Shown: piece after piece, positions 55,597 to 64,000 of the stretch | Position numbering within the stretch: position 1 is the stretch's first letter | How the letters are laid out: the number at the start of each line of letters is the position of its first letter | DNA from: Shewanella denitrificans OS217 | GTDB lineage: Bacteria; Pseudomonadota; Gammaproteobacteria; Enterobacterales; Shewanellaceae | DNA length: 64,000 nucleotides | Assembly: GCF_000013765.1 (NCBI RefSeq) | Contig: NC_007954.1 | Span: 2,108,001 to 2,172,000, forward strand | Reading direction: 5' to 3' | Notes under the pieces: generated by a model | The model's input: the letters and a program-made list of their open reading frames with translations, nothing else | Databases searched by the model: none | What the model was told of the DNA's origin: nothing | Made by a program: the position numbers and the translations under genes

Positions 55597-56287
55597 GTTT
55601 AACCTCTTGCGGCTGCCAAGCGGTGGCGGGGCTATGCTGATGTTTAAGCTGTGCTAATTGAGTCAAAAAAGCCTCCCGAGGCAAAGGTTTTGCCCCTAAA
55701 CGGGCTAAATGAGGATTCATCACTTGGGCATCTATGAGTGTAAACTCAAATCGCCTTAAGTGGGTGACTAGCAGATGAAATGCCGCTTTTGATGCATCGG
55801 TTTCTAGGTGGAACATGCTCTCGCCGCAGAAGATTTTCCCTACTGCAATACCGTATAAACCACCAACTAATTGTTCACCTTGCCACACCTCAATGGAGTG
55901 CGCATCGCCTTGTGCGTGTAATTGGCCGTAAGCGGCTTTGATGGCTGGGGTAATCCAAGTGCCTTCTTGGCGCAAGGCTGCACACTGATGGATCACTGCA
56001 TCGAAGGCTTTATTAATGGTAAAACGCCAAGTTTGGCGCTTCAGAGTCTTCATTAAACTGCGACTAGGACGATAGTCGCTGAGTTGAAATACCGCCCTAG
56101 GATCTGGAGTCCACCATAGAATGGGCTCTCCCTGATTGAACCAAGGAAAAATACCTTGCTGATAGGCGCTTAAAAGCCGCTCAGGCTGTAAATCGCCACC
56201 AATGGCTATAAGACCATTAGGATCGGTGAGCGCCTTATGAGCAGCAGGAAAACAATCTTCTTGATTTAGATAGCACAGTGACTTCAC
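55586..56287 (-). CDS. aat: Leucyl/phenylalanyl-tRNA-protein transferase Aat
   Basis: Adds Leu or Phe to proteins with N-terminal Arg or Lys. 233 residues. GLIAIGGDLQPERLLSAYQQGIFPWF and WWTPDPRAVF, then GGLYGIAVGKIFCGESMF, are family-defining. First of aat-bpt-infA; clpS and clpA lie just beyond on the opposite strand. Confidence 0.96.
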   Translation of the reverse strand: MKSLCYLNQEDCFPAAHKALTDPNGLIAIGGDLQPERLLSAYQQGIFPWFNQGEPILWWTPDPRAVFQLSDYRPSRSLMKTLKRQTWRFTINKAFDAVIHQCAALRQEGTWITPAIKAAYGQLHAQGDAHSIEVWQGEQLVGGLYGIAVGKIFCGESMFHLETDASKAAFHLLVTHLRRFEFTLIDAQVMNPHLARLGAKPLPREAFLTQLAQLKHQHSPATAWQPQEVKLGY

Positions 56288-56340
56288 AATCGCGTATATT
56301 CAGTGGGTGAACCTTATTATACGTTAGCGGAAATTTGTCT

Positions 56341-56835
56341 ATGTTGAAACTCAGAAACTTAAGCTTTGTGTTAGCCGCTGTTATTTTGACCAATGTACCG
56401 GTAGCGCACTGTCAAGCAAACTATGATCGCACCTACGATAGAAATCAAGCCGTGCCAGTGGAGAAGGTGATGTATGGCAGCATCAGCTCTATTCGCCATA
56501 TTACAGAAAAACAACTTATTGAGGACAGTCATAGCGGTTGGCGTACCTTCGGTGGTGCACTGATTGGCGGCGTTATCGGCCATCAGTTTGGTGGTGGCCG
56601 CGGGCAAAATGTCGCTACTGTGTTAGGGGCATTATTGGGTGCGGGTGTCGGCAGCCGTTATGGAGATGAAGCCTATTATCTTGAGCACAAATTAATTGAG
56701 CTGATGATAAAGCAAGATGATGGCAGTGACATTATGATCATCCAGGATGTGGATCCTGCTATGCCCTTTATGGCAGGAGACGAAGTGCGGGTGGTGTATT
56801 TTGCTGGCTATGTGCGCATAGATAAGGCGATGTAA
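56341..56835 (+). CDS. Glycine-zipper 2TM envelope protein
   Basis: 164 residues with a Sec signal (LSFVLAAVILTNVPVAHC). A glycine zipper follows: GGALIGGVIGHQFGGGRGQNVATVLGALLGAGVGSRYG. Such proteins are outer-membrane or periplasmic (SlyB/YmgG group). VAHC is a poor lipobox, so lipidation is uncertain. The remainder is beta-rich. ATG at 56341 is preferred; a TTG 6 nt upstream is in frame. Confidence 0.82.
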   Translation: MLKLRNLSFVLAAVILTNVPVAHCQANYDRTYDRNQAVPVEKVMYGSISSIRHITEKQLIEDSHSGWRTFGGALIGGVIGHQFGGGRGQNVATVLGALLGAGVGSRYGDEAYYLEHKLIELMIKQDDGSDIMIIQDVDPAMPFMAGDEVRVVYFAGYVRIDKAM

Positions 56836-56909
56836 CCGCTATCTAGATTAAGATTAGAGACATGAAAGAAATGACACTTAAGCCACTTCTTTCATGCCAG
56901 CAATATGTG

Positions 56910-58703
56910 CTATTTCGATGATACTGTATGTGCAGAACTCGGCTTAGCAGCAACCTTGTTAGCGCCATTCTGACCATTTTTAGCAGGGCGCAGCTGATTA
57001 AACTCAGAACCTGAGTAATAGCCTGGCCAATCTTGGCTATTCCCTAAGGCCTCTGCGGCCATGTAATACACACTCATGTCCTGCAGGGCACCACTTAAAT
57101 CCCAATCCTGATGATAATGATCACACACATTGTGATAACAGCCCTTCATCTTGGCTTGCATCATTGTCTTATATTCCGCGGTGACAGTATCTAACGGCTC
57201 GCTACCGCCACCGGCAAACACGGCGGGCACGCCATATTTAGCAAAACTGAAGTGGTCAGAGCGGAAAAAGCCGCCAGAGGCAGGATTAGATTCTGCTGTG
57301 GCTTGGCGGCCTTGGCTTGCTGCAGCATCAATCAGATACGTTTCAAGCTCAGACTGACCTTTACCTACTATGGTGTAATCTGAGGTTTTTCCGTAAATAT
57401 TACCGCTGTCTAAATTAAACACTGCCACAGTCTTATCAATGGGATACAGTGGGTTTGCCGCATAAAACCGTGAGCCTAAGAGTCCTTGCTCTTCTCCTGT
57501 GGTGGCAATAAAGGTGAGGCTGCGCTTAAGGCCATTGCCGGCCTTTGCTTGGTTAGCAAATTGGCGAGCGATTTCCATAATGCCTGCTGTGCCAGTGGCA
57601 TTATCCAGCGCACCGTTATAGATATTATCGCCAGTTTTAGTCTCATCTATGCCAATATGATCCCAGTGAGCGGTAAACAAAATATGCTCGTCAGCTTGGC
57701 TCTTTTGTGATGACGCTGACGCTGACTTAGTGTTTGTATCTGCCGTAGCTCCTGGTAAGGTGGCGACAAAATTATAGCTGTCACTGTAGCTTGCTTGATT
57801 GTTAAAATGGATATCAGCAGTCAGGGATAATGCCTGATTGGTGGCTTGCTCCGCAGCTTGAGCCATTAGGTTGTCAAGATTAACTCCCGCTTTAGTAAAC
57901 AAAGCCTTAGCTGTGTCTAAGGTTAGCCAGCCTTCTACTTGCACCCGTGCATCTTGCACGGCTTTATCCTGCACTAAGTCTTGCTGCGCGCCGGTCCAAC
58001 TATTTTCTACCACAGACCAAGGGTAAGATGCAGGCTTTGTGTCATGGATGATGACAGCGCCGAGGGCGCCTTGACGGCTCGCTTCTTCAAATTTGTAATT
58101 CCAGCGACCGTAATAGGTCATGGCCTTGCCATTAAAAAGTTGGCGTTCTGGTTTAGCAAAGCCTGGGTCATTCACTAAAATGACCGCTATCTTGCCTTTC
58201 ATGTCCAGCCCTTGGTAATCATTCCACTGATATTCAGGGGCATTAATGCCATAACCCACAAACACTAAGGGCGCTTTTTCGATAGTGATGTGTTGATTAT
58301 CATGGCGACTGCTTAATACCATGTCTTTGCGATACTTAAGCGTAATACCGCCGAAATTAACCTGTTGGTCTTCACTTGCTGTATAGCTAACCATAGGCAC
58401 AGCTTGCAAAAAACTGCCATTATTGGCGCCTTTAAGGCCCATTTCACTAAAAGCTTGAGTCAAGTAGTCTAAGGTGAGCTTTTCTCCCTTAGTGGTCGGT
58501 GCGCGGCCTTCAAAGGTATCTGATGATAAGGTCTGTATACCTTGCCTAAATCGGGCTTCATCAAACGCTGGCTCATGAGTTTTTATCGTATCAATGGTTG
58601 AAACAGCACTTTTGGCAACTTGGGCTGAGTTATTGATGACATCACTGCTATCTGTACAGGCACTTAACAGTACCATGGCACAAAGGGGAAGGTATGGCTT
58701 CAC
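56910..58703 (-). CDS. M28-family zinc aminopeptidase, predicted lipoprotein
   Basis: 597 residues. Lipobox LLSACTD after a hydrophobic signal, so probably attached to an envelope membrane. A PA-type domain (~150-260, PLVFVGYGINAPEYQWNDYQG) is inserted before the second half of the M28 catalytic domain. The latter has FTAHWDHIG, GALDNATGTAGIMEIA, TTGEEQGLLGS and a C-terminal HFSFAKYGVPAVF. Probably an aminopeptidase acting on peptides outside the cytoplasm. Confidence 0.9.
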   Translation of the reverse strand: MKPYLPLCAMVLLSACTDSSDVINNSAQVAKSAVSTIDTIKTHEPAFDEARFRQGIQTLSSDTFEGRAPTTKGEKLTLDYLTQAFSEMGLKGANNGSFLQAVPMVSYTASEDQQVNFGGITLKYRKDMVLSSRHDNQHITIEKAPLVFVGYGINAPEYQWNDYQGLDMKGKIAVILVNDPGFAKPERQLFNGKAMTYYGRWNYKFEEASRQGALGAVIIHDTKPASYPWSVVENSWTGAQQDLVQDKAVQDARVQVEGWLTLDTAKALFTKAGVNLDNLMAQAAEQATNQALSLTADIHFNNQASYSDSYNFVATLPGATADTNTKSASASSQKSQADEHILFTAHWDHIGIDETKTGDNIYNGALDNATGTAGIMEIARQFANQAKAGNGLKRSLTFIATTGEEQGLLGSRFYAANPLYPIDKTVAVFNLDSGNIYGKTSDYTIVGKGQSELETYLIDAAASQGRQATAESNPASGGFFRSDHFSFAKYGVPAVFAGGGSEPLDTVTAEYKTMMQAKMKGCYHNVCDHYHQDWDLSGALQDMSVYYMAAEALGNSQDWPGYYSGSEFNQLRPAKNGQNGANKVAAKPSSAHTVSSK

Positions 58704-58760
58704 AGGGTGTTCCTATATATTGTTGTTTTATTAAAATAAATTATAAATTGAGCGCAGGCA

Positions 58761-59507
58761 TTAGACCACGTCTATGTCTCCTGCGCAGGCGAACACATGG
58801 TTAGGGCGAAACGGCTCTTTGCCAATATCATTGAGCTGACTGACGCCACTGGTGACTAAGATGGTTTCAAGCCCGGCTTGAAAGCCCGCCAAAATATCGG
58901 TGCGCATATTGTCACCTATGATCACAGTATTGTCCGAGTGGCCTTTAATGTGATTCAGCGCTGAGCGGATGATCCAAGCGCTAGGTTTTCCCACATAGAA
59001 GGGCATCTTTCCGGTAATGCGCTCGATGGCGGCACATAAGGCGCCGCAAGCTGGGCTGAAGGATGGACCGTGGGTATCAGGGTTAGTGGCAATAAAGCGG
59101 GCGCCGCCTGCAACAAACTGCGCCGCCTTGTGGATCATATCCCAATTGTAGGCGCGAGTTTCGCCGACAATCACAAAGTCTGGATTAATATCAGTCAGGG
59201 TAAAACCTGCCTTGTACAGTTCATGGGTAAGCGCACCTTCACCGATCACATAGGCTTTGTTGCCTTCTTGATGAGTCAAAAAATCAGCTGTCGCCATGGC
59301 TGAGGTATAAAAACAATCCTCGGGGACATTAATACCCGCGGCCCCCAAGCGATTTTGCAGGTCTTTTCCTGTTTGTACTGGGTAATTTGTGAGTATGACT
59401 AACGGGTTCCCTTGTTCAAGAATGCGATGAATGAAGCTATCACTGCCTGGAATTAACTTGTTATCGTGCAGTAGTACACCATCGATATCACAAATAATAT
59501 TCTTCAT
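58761..59507 (-). CDS. nagD: HAD-IIA family phosphatase (NagD-like)
   Basis: 248 residues from the ATG at 59507 (GGAGAG upstream). HAD motif I DIDGVLLHD, motif II LTNYP, the C2a cap, and motif III/IV VGKPSAWI and IGDNMRTDILAGFQAGLETILV. Closest to E. coli NagD (UMP/nucleotide phosphatase), but the nag operon is not here, so the substrate is open. Confidence 0.83.
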   Translation of the reverse strand: MKNIICDIDGVLLHDNKLIPGSDSFIHRILEQGNPLVILTNYPVQTGKDLQNRLGAAGINVPEDCFYTSAMATADFLTHQEGNKAYVIGEGALTHELYKAGFTLTDINPDFVIVGETRAYNWDMIHKAAQFVAGGARFIATNPDTHGPSFSPACGALCAAIERITGKMPFYVGKPSAWIIRSALNHIKGHSDNTVIIGDNMRTDILAGFQAGLETILVTSGVSQLNDIGKEPFRPNHVFACAGDIDVV

Positions 59508-59746
59508 TTCTCTCCATCCTAGACAAAAGTCACAATTAGACTTTAAATTAGCATAACAATAGCTTAGCAAGAATAGTTTTAGATAAATACTGTACTTGAT
59601 CTACAACTGCAGTTGTCACTCAGCAGTAGAGTATCACCATGCTGGTTATTCTATGATCGATCTTGATACTAAGTCACGGCTTTGAGTTTCAAGTGTAGAA
59701 TTTAAGTGGATAAACAAGATGTTGAAATTAAGGCTATATGTTTAAC

Positions 59747-59780
59747 AACAAGGCTTAGATTTTACAATCTAAGCCTTGTT
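59747..59780 (-). terminator. Strong hairpin after ttcA
   Basis: AACAAGGCTTAGATT (59747-59761) pairs with AATCTAAGCCTTGTT (59766-59780) around 4 nt. The T tract is poor. It starts 17 nt past the ttcA stop. Confidence 0.72.
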
Positions 59781-59796
59781 AACAATTAAGATGAAT

Positions 59797-60768
59797 CTAG
59801 GGCTTGTAGCTACTGACTATGTCTATGCGTTGCTGGCTTAACAGGTCTGAGCGCGCTTTAGCGGCGTCCAAATCTATGTGGCCTGAATTGCTGGTGTCTA
59901 AGAAATCAAACGCAGGTAAGTCTGATTCTGCCACGTCACCGCGCATGGGGGCATCTGGATCACGAGTAAGGCCAGCAAAGTCGAATTGTTCACGATCCAC
60001 ACCTTGGGATGGCGAAGTGTTTTGCATCGCAGTGAAGATGGACTCGATGCGGCCTGGGTGATGCTTGTCCCACTGCTTAAGCATGTCTTTGACTGCACCG
60101 CGTTTTAAATTTTCCTGAGAGCCACATAAGTTACAAGGAATGATAGGGAATTCTTTGAATTTGGCGTATTCGGCAATGTCTTTTTCACGGCAATAGGCCA
60201 GTGGACGGATCACCATGTTGGCACCATCATCAGACAAGAGCTTAGGCGGCATGGCTTTCATCTTGCCCGCGAAAAACATGTTTAAGAATAGCGTTTCTAT
60301 GATGTCATCTCTGTGATGACCTAAGGCAATTTTGGTGGCACCGATGCGCTGGGCGAAGCCGTATAAGGTACCACGACGCAGACGAGAGCAAAGGGAGCAG
60401 GTCGTCTTGCCTTCGGGGATCTTCTCTTTGACGATAGAGTAAGTGTCTTTTTCAAGAATATGGTATGCCACACCTAAATTATCGAGATAGGCAGGCAAGA
60501 TATGCTCAGGGAAGCCGGGTTGCTTTTGATCTAGGTTGACCGCCACAATTTCAAATGAGATTGGCGCTCTTTTTTGCAAATTAAGCAAGATATCCAGCAT
60601 AGCGTAGCTGTCTTTGCCGCCACTGAGGCAACACATGATGCGATCGCCTTCTTCTATCATCTGGTAATCGGCGATAGCCTTGCCTACTTCACGGTGCAAG
60701 CGTTTGCTTAATTTGTTGAGGCGTGCCGCCTGCTTTTCGGAAAAATCATCTACCACTATATCAGACAT
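59797..60768 (-). CDS. ttcA: tRNA 2-thiocytidine(32) synthetase TtcA
   Basis: 323 residues. PP-loop CLSGGKDSYAM, cluster-binding Cys motifs CSLCSRLRRG and PCNLCGSQ. Thiolates C32 of some tRNAs with an Fe-S cluster. uspE lies upstream on the same strand 108 nt away, as near the fnr locus of E. coli. Confidence 0.95.
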   Translation of the reverse strand: MSDIVVDDFSEKQAARLNKLSKRLHREVGKAIADYQMIEEGDRIMCCLSGGKDSYAMLDILLNLQKRAPISFEIVAVNLDQKQPGFPEHILPAYLDNLGVAYHILEKDTYSIVKEKIPEGKTTCSLCSRLRRGTLYGFAQRIGATKIALGHHRDDIIETLFLNMFFAGKMKAMPPKLLSDDGANMVIRPLAYCREKDIAEYAKFKEFPIIPCNLCGSQENLKRGAVKDMLKQWDKHHPGRIESIFTAMQNTSPSQGVDREQFDFAGLTRDPDAPMRGDVAESDLPAFDFLDTSNSGHIDLDAAKARSDLLSQQRIDIVSSYKP

Positions 60769-60876
60769 AAAAATGCGCCCAGTAACCTTATGTTTCAGGG
60801 CGCGTATTATTCCAGTAATCAGCGGCGGGGTAAAGCGTCATTGGTAGTTAATGACCCTAGATAAGCGCCGAGCTAA

Positions 60877-61806
60877 CTATTCAGCCAGTGGTGACACATA
60901 ACCTTCAGGCTTGATGGCCAATAAGTCACAGCGAATGCTGTCAATCACGTGCTCAGCGGTATTACCAATAAGGGCTGCGGAAAAGCCCGTGCGTCCCACA
61001 GTGCCTAAAATCACTAACTCGGCGTCAATGCGGTCGGCAACCTCAGGAATAACATCTTCGGGCAAGCCTTCTTCCACGTGACAACGATCCAGCGGAATGT
61101 CATACGCCTGGGCTAAGCATTCGACCCGAGATTGATGCTGCATGCGAATATTGTTGTTATAGGCATGAGCATCGAAGTCAGGCAGCTCAATCGCTAAATT
61201 AACTGGGGTGCCAGGATAGCCATTCACTAAGTGCACGTCGGCCGAGAATTTTGTCGCTAAGTCTTTGGCATGTTCGATAATCTTACCGTTGAGGGTTTGG
61301 TGCTCCGAGTCTTCAGAGGCGACATTAAGGGCGCACAAAATTTTGCCTGCTACTGGCCAATCATGTTCTTTTACCATCAACACAGGCATGGGCGCTTTAC
61401 GCATAAGATGCCAATCGGTCGGGGTGAAAATGACCGCTTTGAGCTTATCGTGTTCATGAGTGCTTTTAACAATAAGATCGTACTGGCCTTCGAGGGCACA
61501 ATTAATCACGCTCTCGAACGGGCGATTGTGCCAAATCACTTTAGAGTCAATGGCAACGCCTGCGCTGTTAAATGGTGCTATGGCAGTATCTAGCCAGGCG
61601 CTACGCTGATCGATAACCCCTTGGCGCATGGCTTCACGTTCATGGCTGGATAATATGGAGGTCATCTCATAGGAGAAATCATAGATAGATAAGAAAGCGG
61701 TAATACTGGCATTGCTTTTGGTTGCAAGCTCAACAGCGCGTGCTAATGCCGCCTGATGATCTACAGTTGGATTGATTACCACTAAAATCTTTTTATATTC
61801 CGTCAT
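60877..61806 (-). CDS. uspE: Universal stress protein UspE
   Basis: 309 residues with two tandem Usp domains (~1-150 and ~160-305); the second ends ELVILGTVGRTGFSAALIGNTAEHVI, the Usp nucleotide-binding signature GTVGRTG. Tandem layout and position beside etrA/fnr match UspE (YdaA). A possible FNR/CRP-like site stands at 61862-61875 upstream. Confidence 0.92.
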   Translation of the reverse strand: MTEYKKILVVINPTVDHQAALARAVELATKSNASITAFLSIYDFSYEMTSILSSHEREAMRQGVIDQRSAWLDTAIAPFNSAGVAIDSKVIWHNRPFESVINCALEGQYDLIVKSTHEHDKLKAVIFTPTDWHLMRKAPMPVLMVKEHDWPVAGKILCALNVASEDSEHQTLNGKIIEHAKDLATKFSADVHLVNGYPGTPVNLAIELPDFDAHAYNNNIRMQHQSRVECLAQAYDIPLDRCHVEEGLPEDVIPEVADRIDAELVILGTVGRTGFSAALIGNTAEHVIDSIRCDLLAIKPEGYVSPLAE

Positions 61807-61990
61807 AAATCCTCCTAGGCGTTAATGTACTGTTAGTATTGCTGATTTTACATAAAATACCGTGAGCTATATCAAGCTTTGCTTAAGTTAAGTTTAGCTA
61901 ATGTTGGCAAACTTGAGCAGTCAGTGTGCTAGATATTTAATTATTAAGCATAATTCGTCACTGACTGTGGCTAAATTGTGTTGAGTGTCA

Positions 61991-62743
61991 TTATTGCTCG
62001 GTGTGGTCGGCCAGTGTATTGAGCGCCTGATGATCAACAATAGTGATGTATTTCCCGTTGACGGCAATCATCTGCGCTTTTTGAAAACGCCCCAATAAGC
62101 GGCTGATGGTTTCCACGGTCAAGCCCAGGTAATTACCTATGTCGCCGCGGGTCATGGAGAGGCGAAACTCATTAGGGGAGAAGCCGCGGTTAGCAAAGCG
62201 GTTGGCTAATTTAGCAATAAAGGCGGCGAGACGTTCTTCGGCATTTTTCTTAGACAGCAATAAAATCATTTCTTGATCGCTGATAATTTCGTGACTCATC
62301 AGGCGCATGATTTGCTGCCTAAGTTTAGGCATAGTGCCGGCTAGGCTATCTAAGGTATCGAAAGGAATTTCACAAATCATCGAGGTTTCAAGGGCTTCAG
62401 CAAAACTTTGATGAGCCTGTTTATGAATGGCATCAAAGCCTATAACATCACCGGCTAAGTGAAAACCCGTGATCTGTTCATCACCTTGCTGAGTAATGGT
62501 GTAACTCTTGATGGTGCCCGAGCGGATTGCATACAAGGACTTAAGGCCATCACCAGATTGAAACAGTTTATCGCCTTTTTGCACCGGCTTTTTCCGCTCT
62601 ATGATGTTATCCAGTTCCTCAAGTTCATTGGCATTGAGGGTGAACGGGATACACAGCTCGGACATGCTGCAATCGTTACAATGTATAGCGCAGCCTGAGT
62701 TAGCATTGCGGCTCGATTTTTTTGAAGTCACTATCATATCCAT
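61991..62743 (-). CDS. etrA: EtrA/FNR, oxygen-responsive transcription regulator
   Basis: 250 residues. Four cluster Cys: Cys22, Cys25, Cys31 and Cys124, spaced as in E. coli FNR, so a [4Fe-4S] sensor is expected. cNMP-binding-like domain, then HTH with LTRGDIGNYLGLTVETISRLLGRFQ; ETISR is the FNR-type recognition helix. Shewanella EtrA regulates anaerobic respiration. The start could also be the second ATG two codons later. Confidence 0.93.
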   Translation of the reverse strand: MDMIVTSKKSSRNANSGCAIHCNDCSMSELCIPFTLNANELEELDNIIERKKPVQKGDKLFQSGDGLKSLYAIRSGTIKSYTITQQGDEQITGFHLAGDVIGFDAIHKQAHQSFAEALETSMICEIPFDTLDSLAGTMPKLRQQIMRLMSHEIISDQEMILLLSKKNAEERLAAFIAKLANRFANRGFSPNEFRLSMTRGDIGNYLGLTVETISRLLGRFQKAQMIAVNGKYITIVDHQALNTLADHTEQ

Positions 62744-62798
62744 ACTCGATTTATGATTACTTAAGCTTCACCATAGTAAAACGAATGTTCACTCGTTG

Positions 62799-63491
62799 CT
62801 AGCTTAGCTGCATTATGGCGATGTAAAGTGTTTGTATTCCAAATAAAATTAACAAACCGCCACTGGCTAAGCGTACGGCTTTTTTTTGAACCAGATTGGC
62901 TAACGCTTTGGCGGCAAAGCCCGCTGACAATAATGCTGGTAAGGTGCCTAAGCCAAAACACAGCATGATAAGCGCGCCCTCAAGGGCATTGCCAGCAGCC
63001 ACCGACCAAGTCAAGGTGCTGTAGACTAAGCCGCAAGGCAGCCAGCCCCAGATCATGCCCGCCATCAGTGCTTCACGCTTGTGTTGTATGCGACTAAAGC
63101 GCTGGGTCAAGGGCGAAATGTAGCGCCAGACGTACTTGCCCAAGCCTTCAATCTTGGCAATTAAAAACCAAATTTTGGCAATATAAAGCCCCGTTAAGAT
63201 CATCATGACCCCAGCCAAAACCCGCAATAAGATAAGGTAGTTATCTATGGCAAACAGCTGACCTAGCATGGCGCTGCTGCCACCCACGAGTGCGCCCGCA
63301 AAGGCGTAGCTGGTTATCCTACCTAGGTTGTAACTGAGTAAAAATCCCAATTGATGGGACAAGAAATTACGGCCAGGGGCTGTGGGGATTGAGTTTGAAA
63401 ACAGTCCCACTAGGCCGCCACACATGCCAAAGCAGTGGGCGGCGCCCATCAAACCCACCAAAAAGGCACCCAATAAACTAAATTCAATCAC
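62799..63491 (-). CDS. TauE/SafE-family membrane protein of the cbb3 assembly cluster
   Basis: 230 residues from GTG at 63491; it overlaps ccoS by 8 nt. An ATG at 63509 is also possible. Several membrane spans, and an MGAAHCFGMCGG motif with paired Cys that is typical of the copper/thiol-related SafE group next to ccoGHIS. WGWLPCGLVYSTL repeats the Cys theme. Probably helps cytochrome cbb3 oxidase or copper assembly. Confidence 0.8.
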   Translation of the reverse strand: MIEFSLLGAFLVGLMGAAHCFGMCGGLVGLFSNSIPTAPGRNFLSHQLGFLLSYNLGRITSYAFAGALVGGSSAMLGQLFAIDNYLILLRVLAGVMMILTGLYIAKIWFLIAKIEGLGKYVWRYISPLTQRFSRIQHKREALMAGMIWGWLPCGLVYSTLTWSVAAGNALEGALIMLCFGLGTLPALLSAGFAAKALANLVQKKAVRLASGGLLILFGIQTLYIAIMQLS

Positions 63492-63753
63492 GTTTGGGCG
63501 CTTTCCCATCAATGCTAATCTGAATCTTGGCATTATCTGCTGTAAGGTTAGCGGCAGCGTCTTGAATGTCTTGATTTACCAAGGGCGTCGCCGGATTAGC
63601 GGCAGATTTTTTAACATCATCATCAAACAAAATTGATACGCTCTGGCGGTCTAAATCGTCAAATTGTTCTGATTTTACTGCCCAAAAGAACACGGCCACA
63701 GCGATAGCCACAAATAGCATGGCAATAGGGATCAACACATAAATGATGCTCAT
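63484..63753 (-). CDS. ccoS: Cytochrome cbb3 oxidase maturation protein CcoS
   Basis: 89 residues, N-terminal membrane span followed by FFWAVKSEQFDDLDRQSVSILFDDD, the CcoS signature. Needed for cofactor insertion in cbb3 oxidase. The C-terminal tail (~50-89) is longer than usual. ATGA overlap with ccoI, and an 8-nt overlap with the gene after it. Confidence 0.92.
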   Translation of the reverse strand: MSIIYVLIPIAMLFVAIAVAVFFWAVKSEQFDDLDRQSVSILFDDDVKKSAANPATPLVNQDIQDAAANLTADNAKIQISIDGKAPKRD

Positions 63754-64000
63754 AATTTTATCCTAAGGAGTCGCAGGCTGTTGCTGACGACCAGAATGGA
63801 GCTTAATGACATGCCAAGGGCGGCGATATAGGGCGGCACATGGCCTGTGACCGCAAGGGGTAAAATCAATAGGTTATAGCCAAAAGCCCAGAATAAATTC
63901 TGTTTAATAATAGCATTGGCTTTTTTCGCCACCTTGATGGCATCGTTGAAGCGGGATAAATGATCCCCAAGTAAAATCAGATCGGCACTGTTTTTGGCAA
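63750..64000 (-). CDS. ccoI: CcoI (FixI) P-type copper ATPase, C-terminal part only
   Basis: Frame enters from the right edge and ends at 63750. About 83 residues are visible: NSADLILLGDHLSRFNDAI, then AIIKQNLFWAFGYNLLILPLAVTG, the C-terminal end of P1B ATPases, with the last membrane spans. Provides copper for cbb3 oxidase. Overlaps ccoS by 4 nt. The rest of the gene is outside the window. Confidence 0.9.
   Translation of the reverse strand, partial: AKNSADLILLGDHLSRFNDAIKVAKKANAIIKQNLFWAFGYNLLILPLAVTGHVPPYIAALGMSLSSILVVSNSLRLLRIKL

Noticed and set aside
1..64000. CRISPR array, rRNA operon, complete prophage or intact insertion sequence
   Set aside because: No spaced direct repeats of CRISPR size, no rRNA sequence, no integrase or transposase frame was seen.

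Overview
The window is a chromosomal segment of a Gammaproteobacterium, almost certainly a Shewanella. The evidence is the set and style of its genes: an EtrA/FNR regulator beside cbb3 oxidase assembly genes, a monomeric NADP isocitrate dehydrogenase, a bkd operon and a leucine dehydrogenase that each carry a LiuR-type operator, two paralogous GAPDH genes flanking a lipoprotein gene, DUF3334, and a cspD-clpS-clpA-infA-bpt-aat block. Most of it is core metabolism and housekeeping. The accessory material is small and sits at about 11.8-16 kb and 18-25 kb.

Layout. 0-12 kb: msrA, astE, the branched-chain keto acid dehydrogenase operon (bkdA1-bkdA2-bkdB), nadA, a small lipoprotein, gapA, a larger lipoprotein and a long GAPDH paralogue. 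11.8-16 kb: a degenerate tRNA-Gly copy, then tRNA-Gly, tRNA-Cys and tRNA-Leu, a CheX-like/receiver protein, two genes that look like a stranded piece of a prophage tail module, and about 0.9 kb without genes. 16-21 kb: uvrB, a MerR regulator with a flavodoxin-fold oxidoreductase behind a MerR-type promoter, and a secreted alpha-amylase with a starch-binding domain. 21.3-25.3 kb: the most unusual stretch, with an unrecognised 111-residue protein, a duplicated RmlC-like cupin, a 205-bp MITE-like element, a shattered pseudogene resembling GH64 beta-1,3-glucanases, a hexanucleotide microsatellite and a YciI-like gene.

25-36 kb: tusDCB-tusE with yccA, a PunR-like LysR regulator, tRNA-Ser, carbonic anhydrase, an alpha/beta hydrolase, an ArsC-like reductase with dapE and an M15 peptidase in overlapping genes, and ptsH-ptsI-crr. 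36-47 kb: DUF3334, a LacI regulator, a DUF808 membrane protein, leucine dehydrogenase, roxA, purB, hflD and mnmA. 47-64 kb: a PAS-GGDEF protein, rluE, icd, cspD, the N-degron set (clpS, clpA, bpt, aat) with infA, a glycine-zipper protein, an M28 peptidase, a HAD phosphatase, ttcA, uspE, etrA, and the start of the cbb3 oxidase assembly cluster (TauE/SafE-like gene, ccoS, ccoI cut by the window edge).

Functional links seen here: leucine dehydrogenase makes branched-chain keto acids that the Bkd complex oxidises, and matching palindromes stand upstream of both. Aat and Bpt attach destabilising N-terminal residues that ClpS delivers to ClpA. TusBCD-TusE relay sulfur to a MnmA that is also encoded here. 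No CRISPR array, complete prophage or intact insertion sequence was found.
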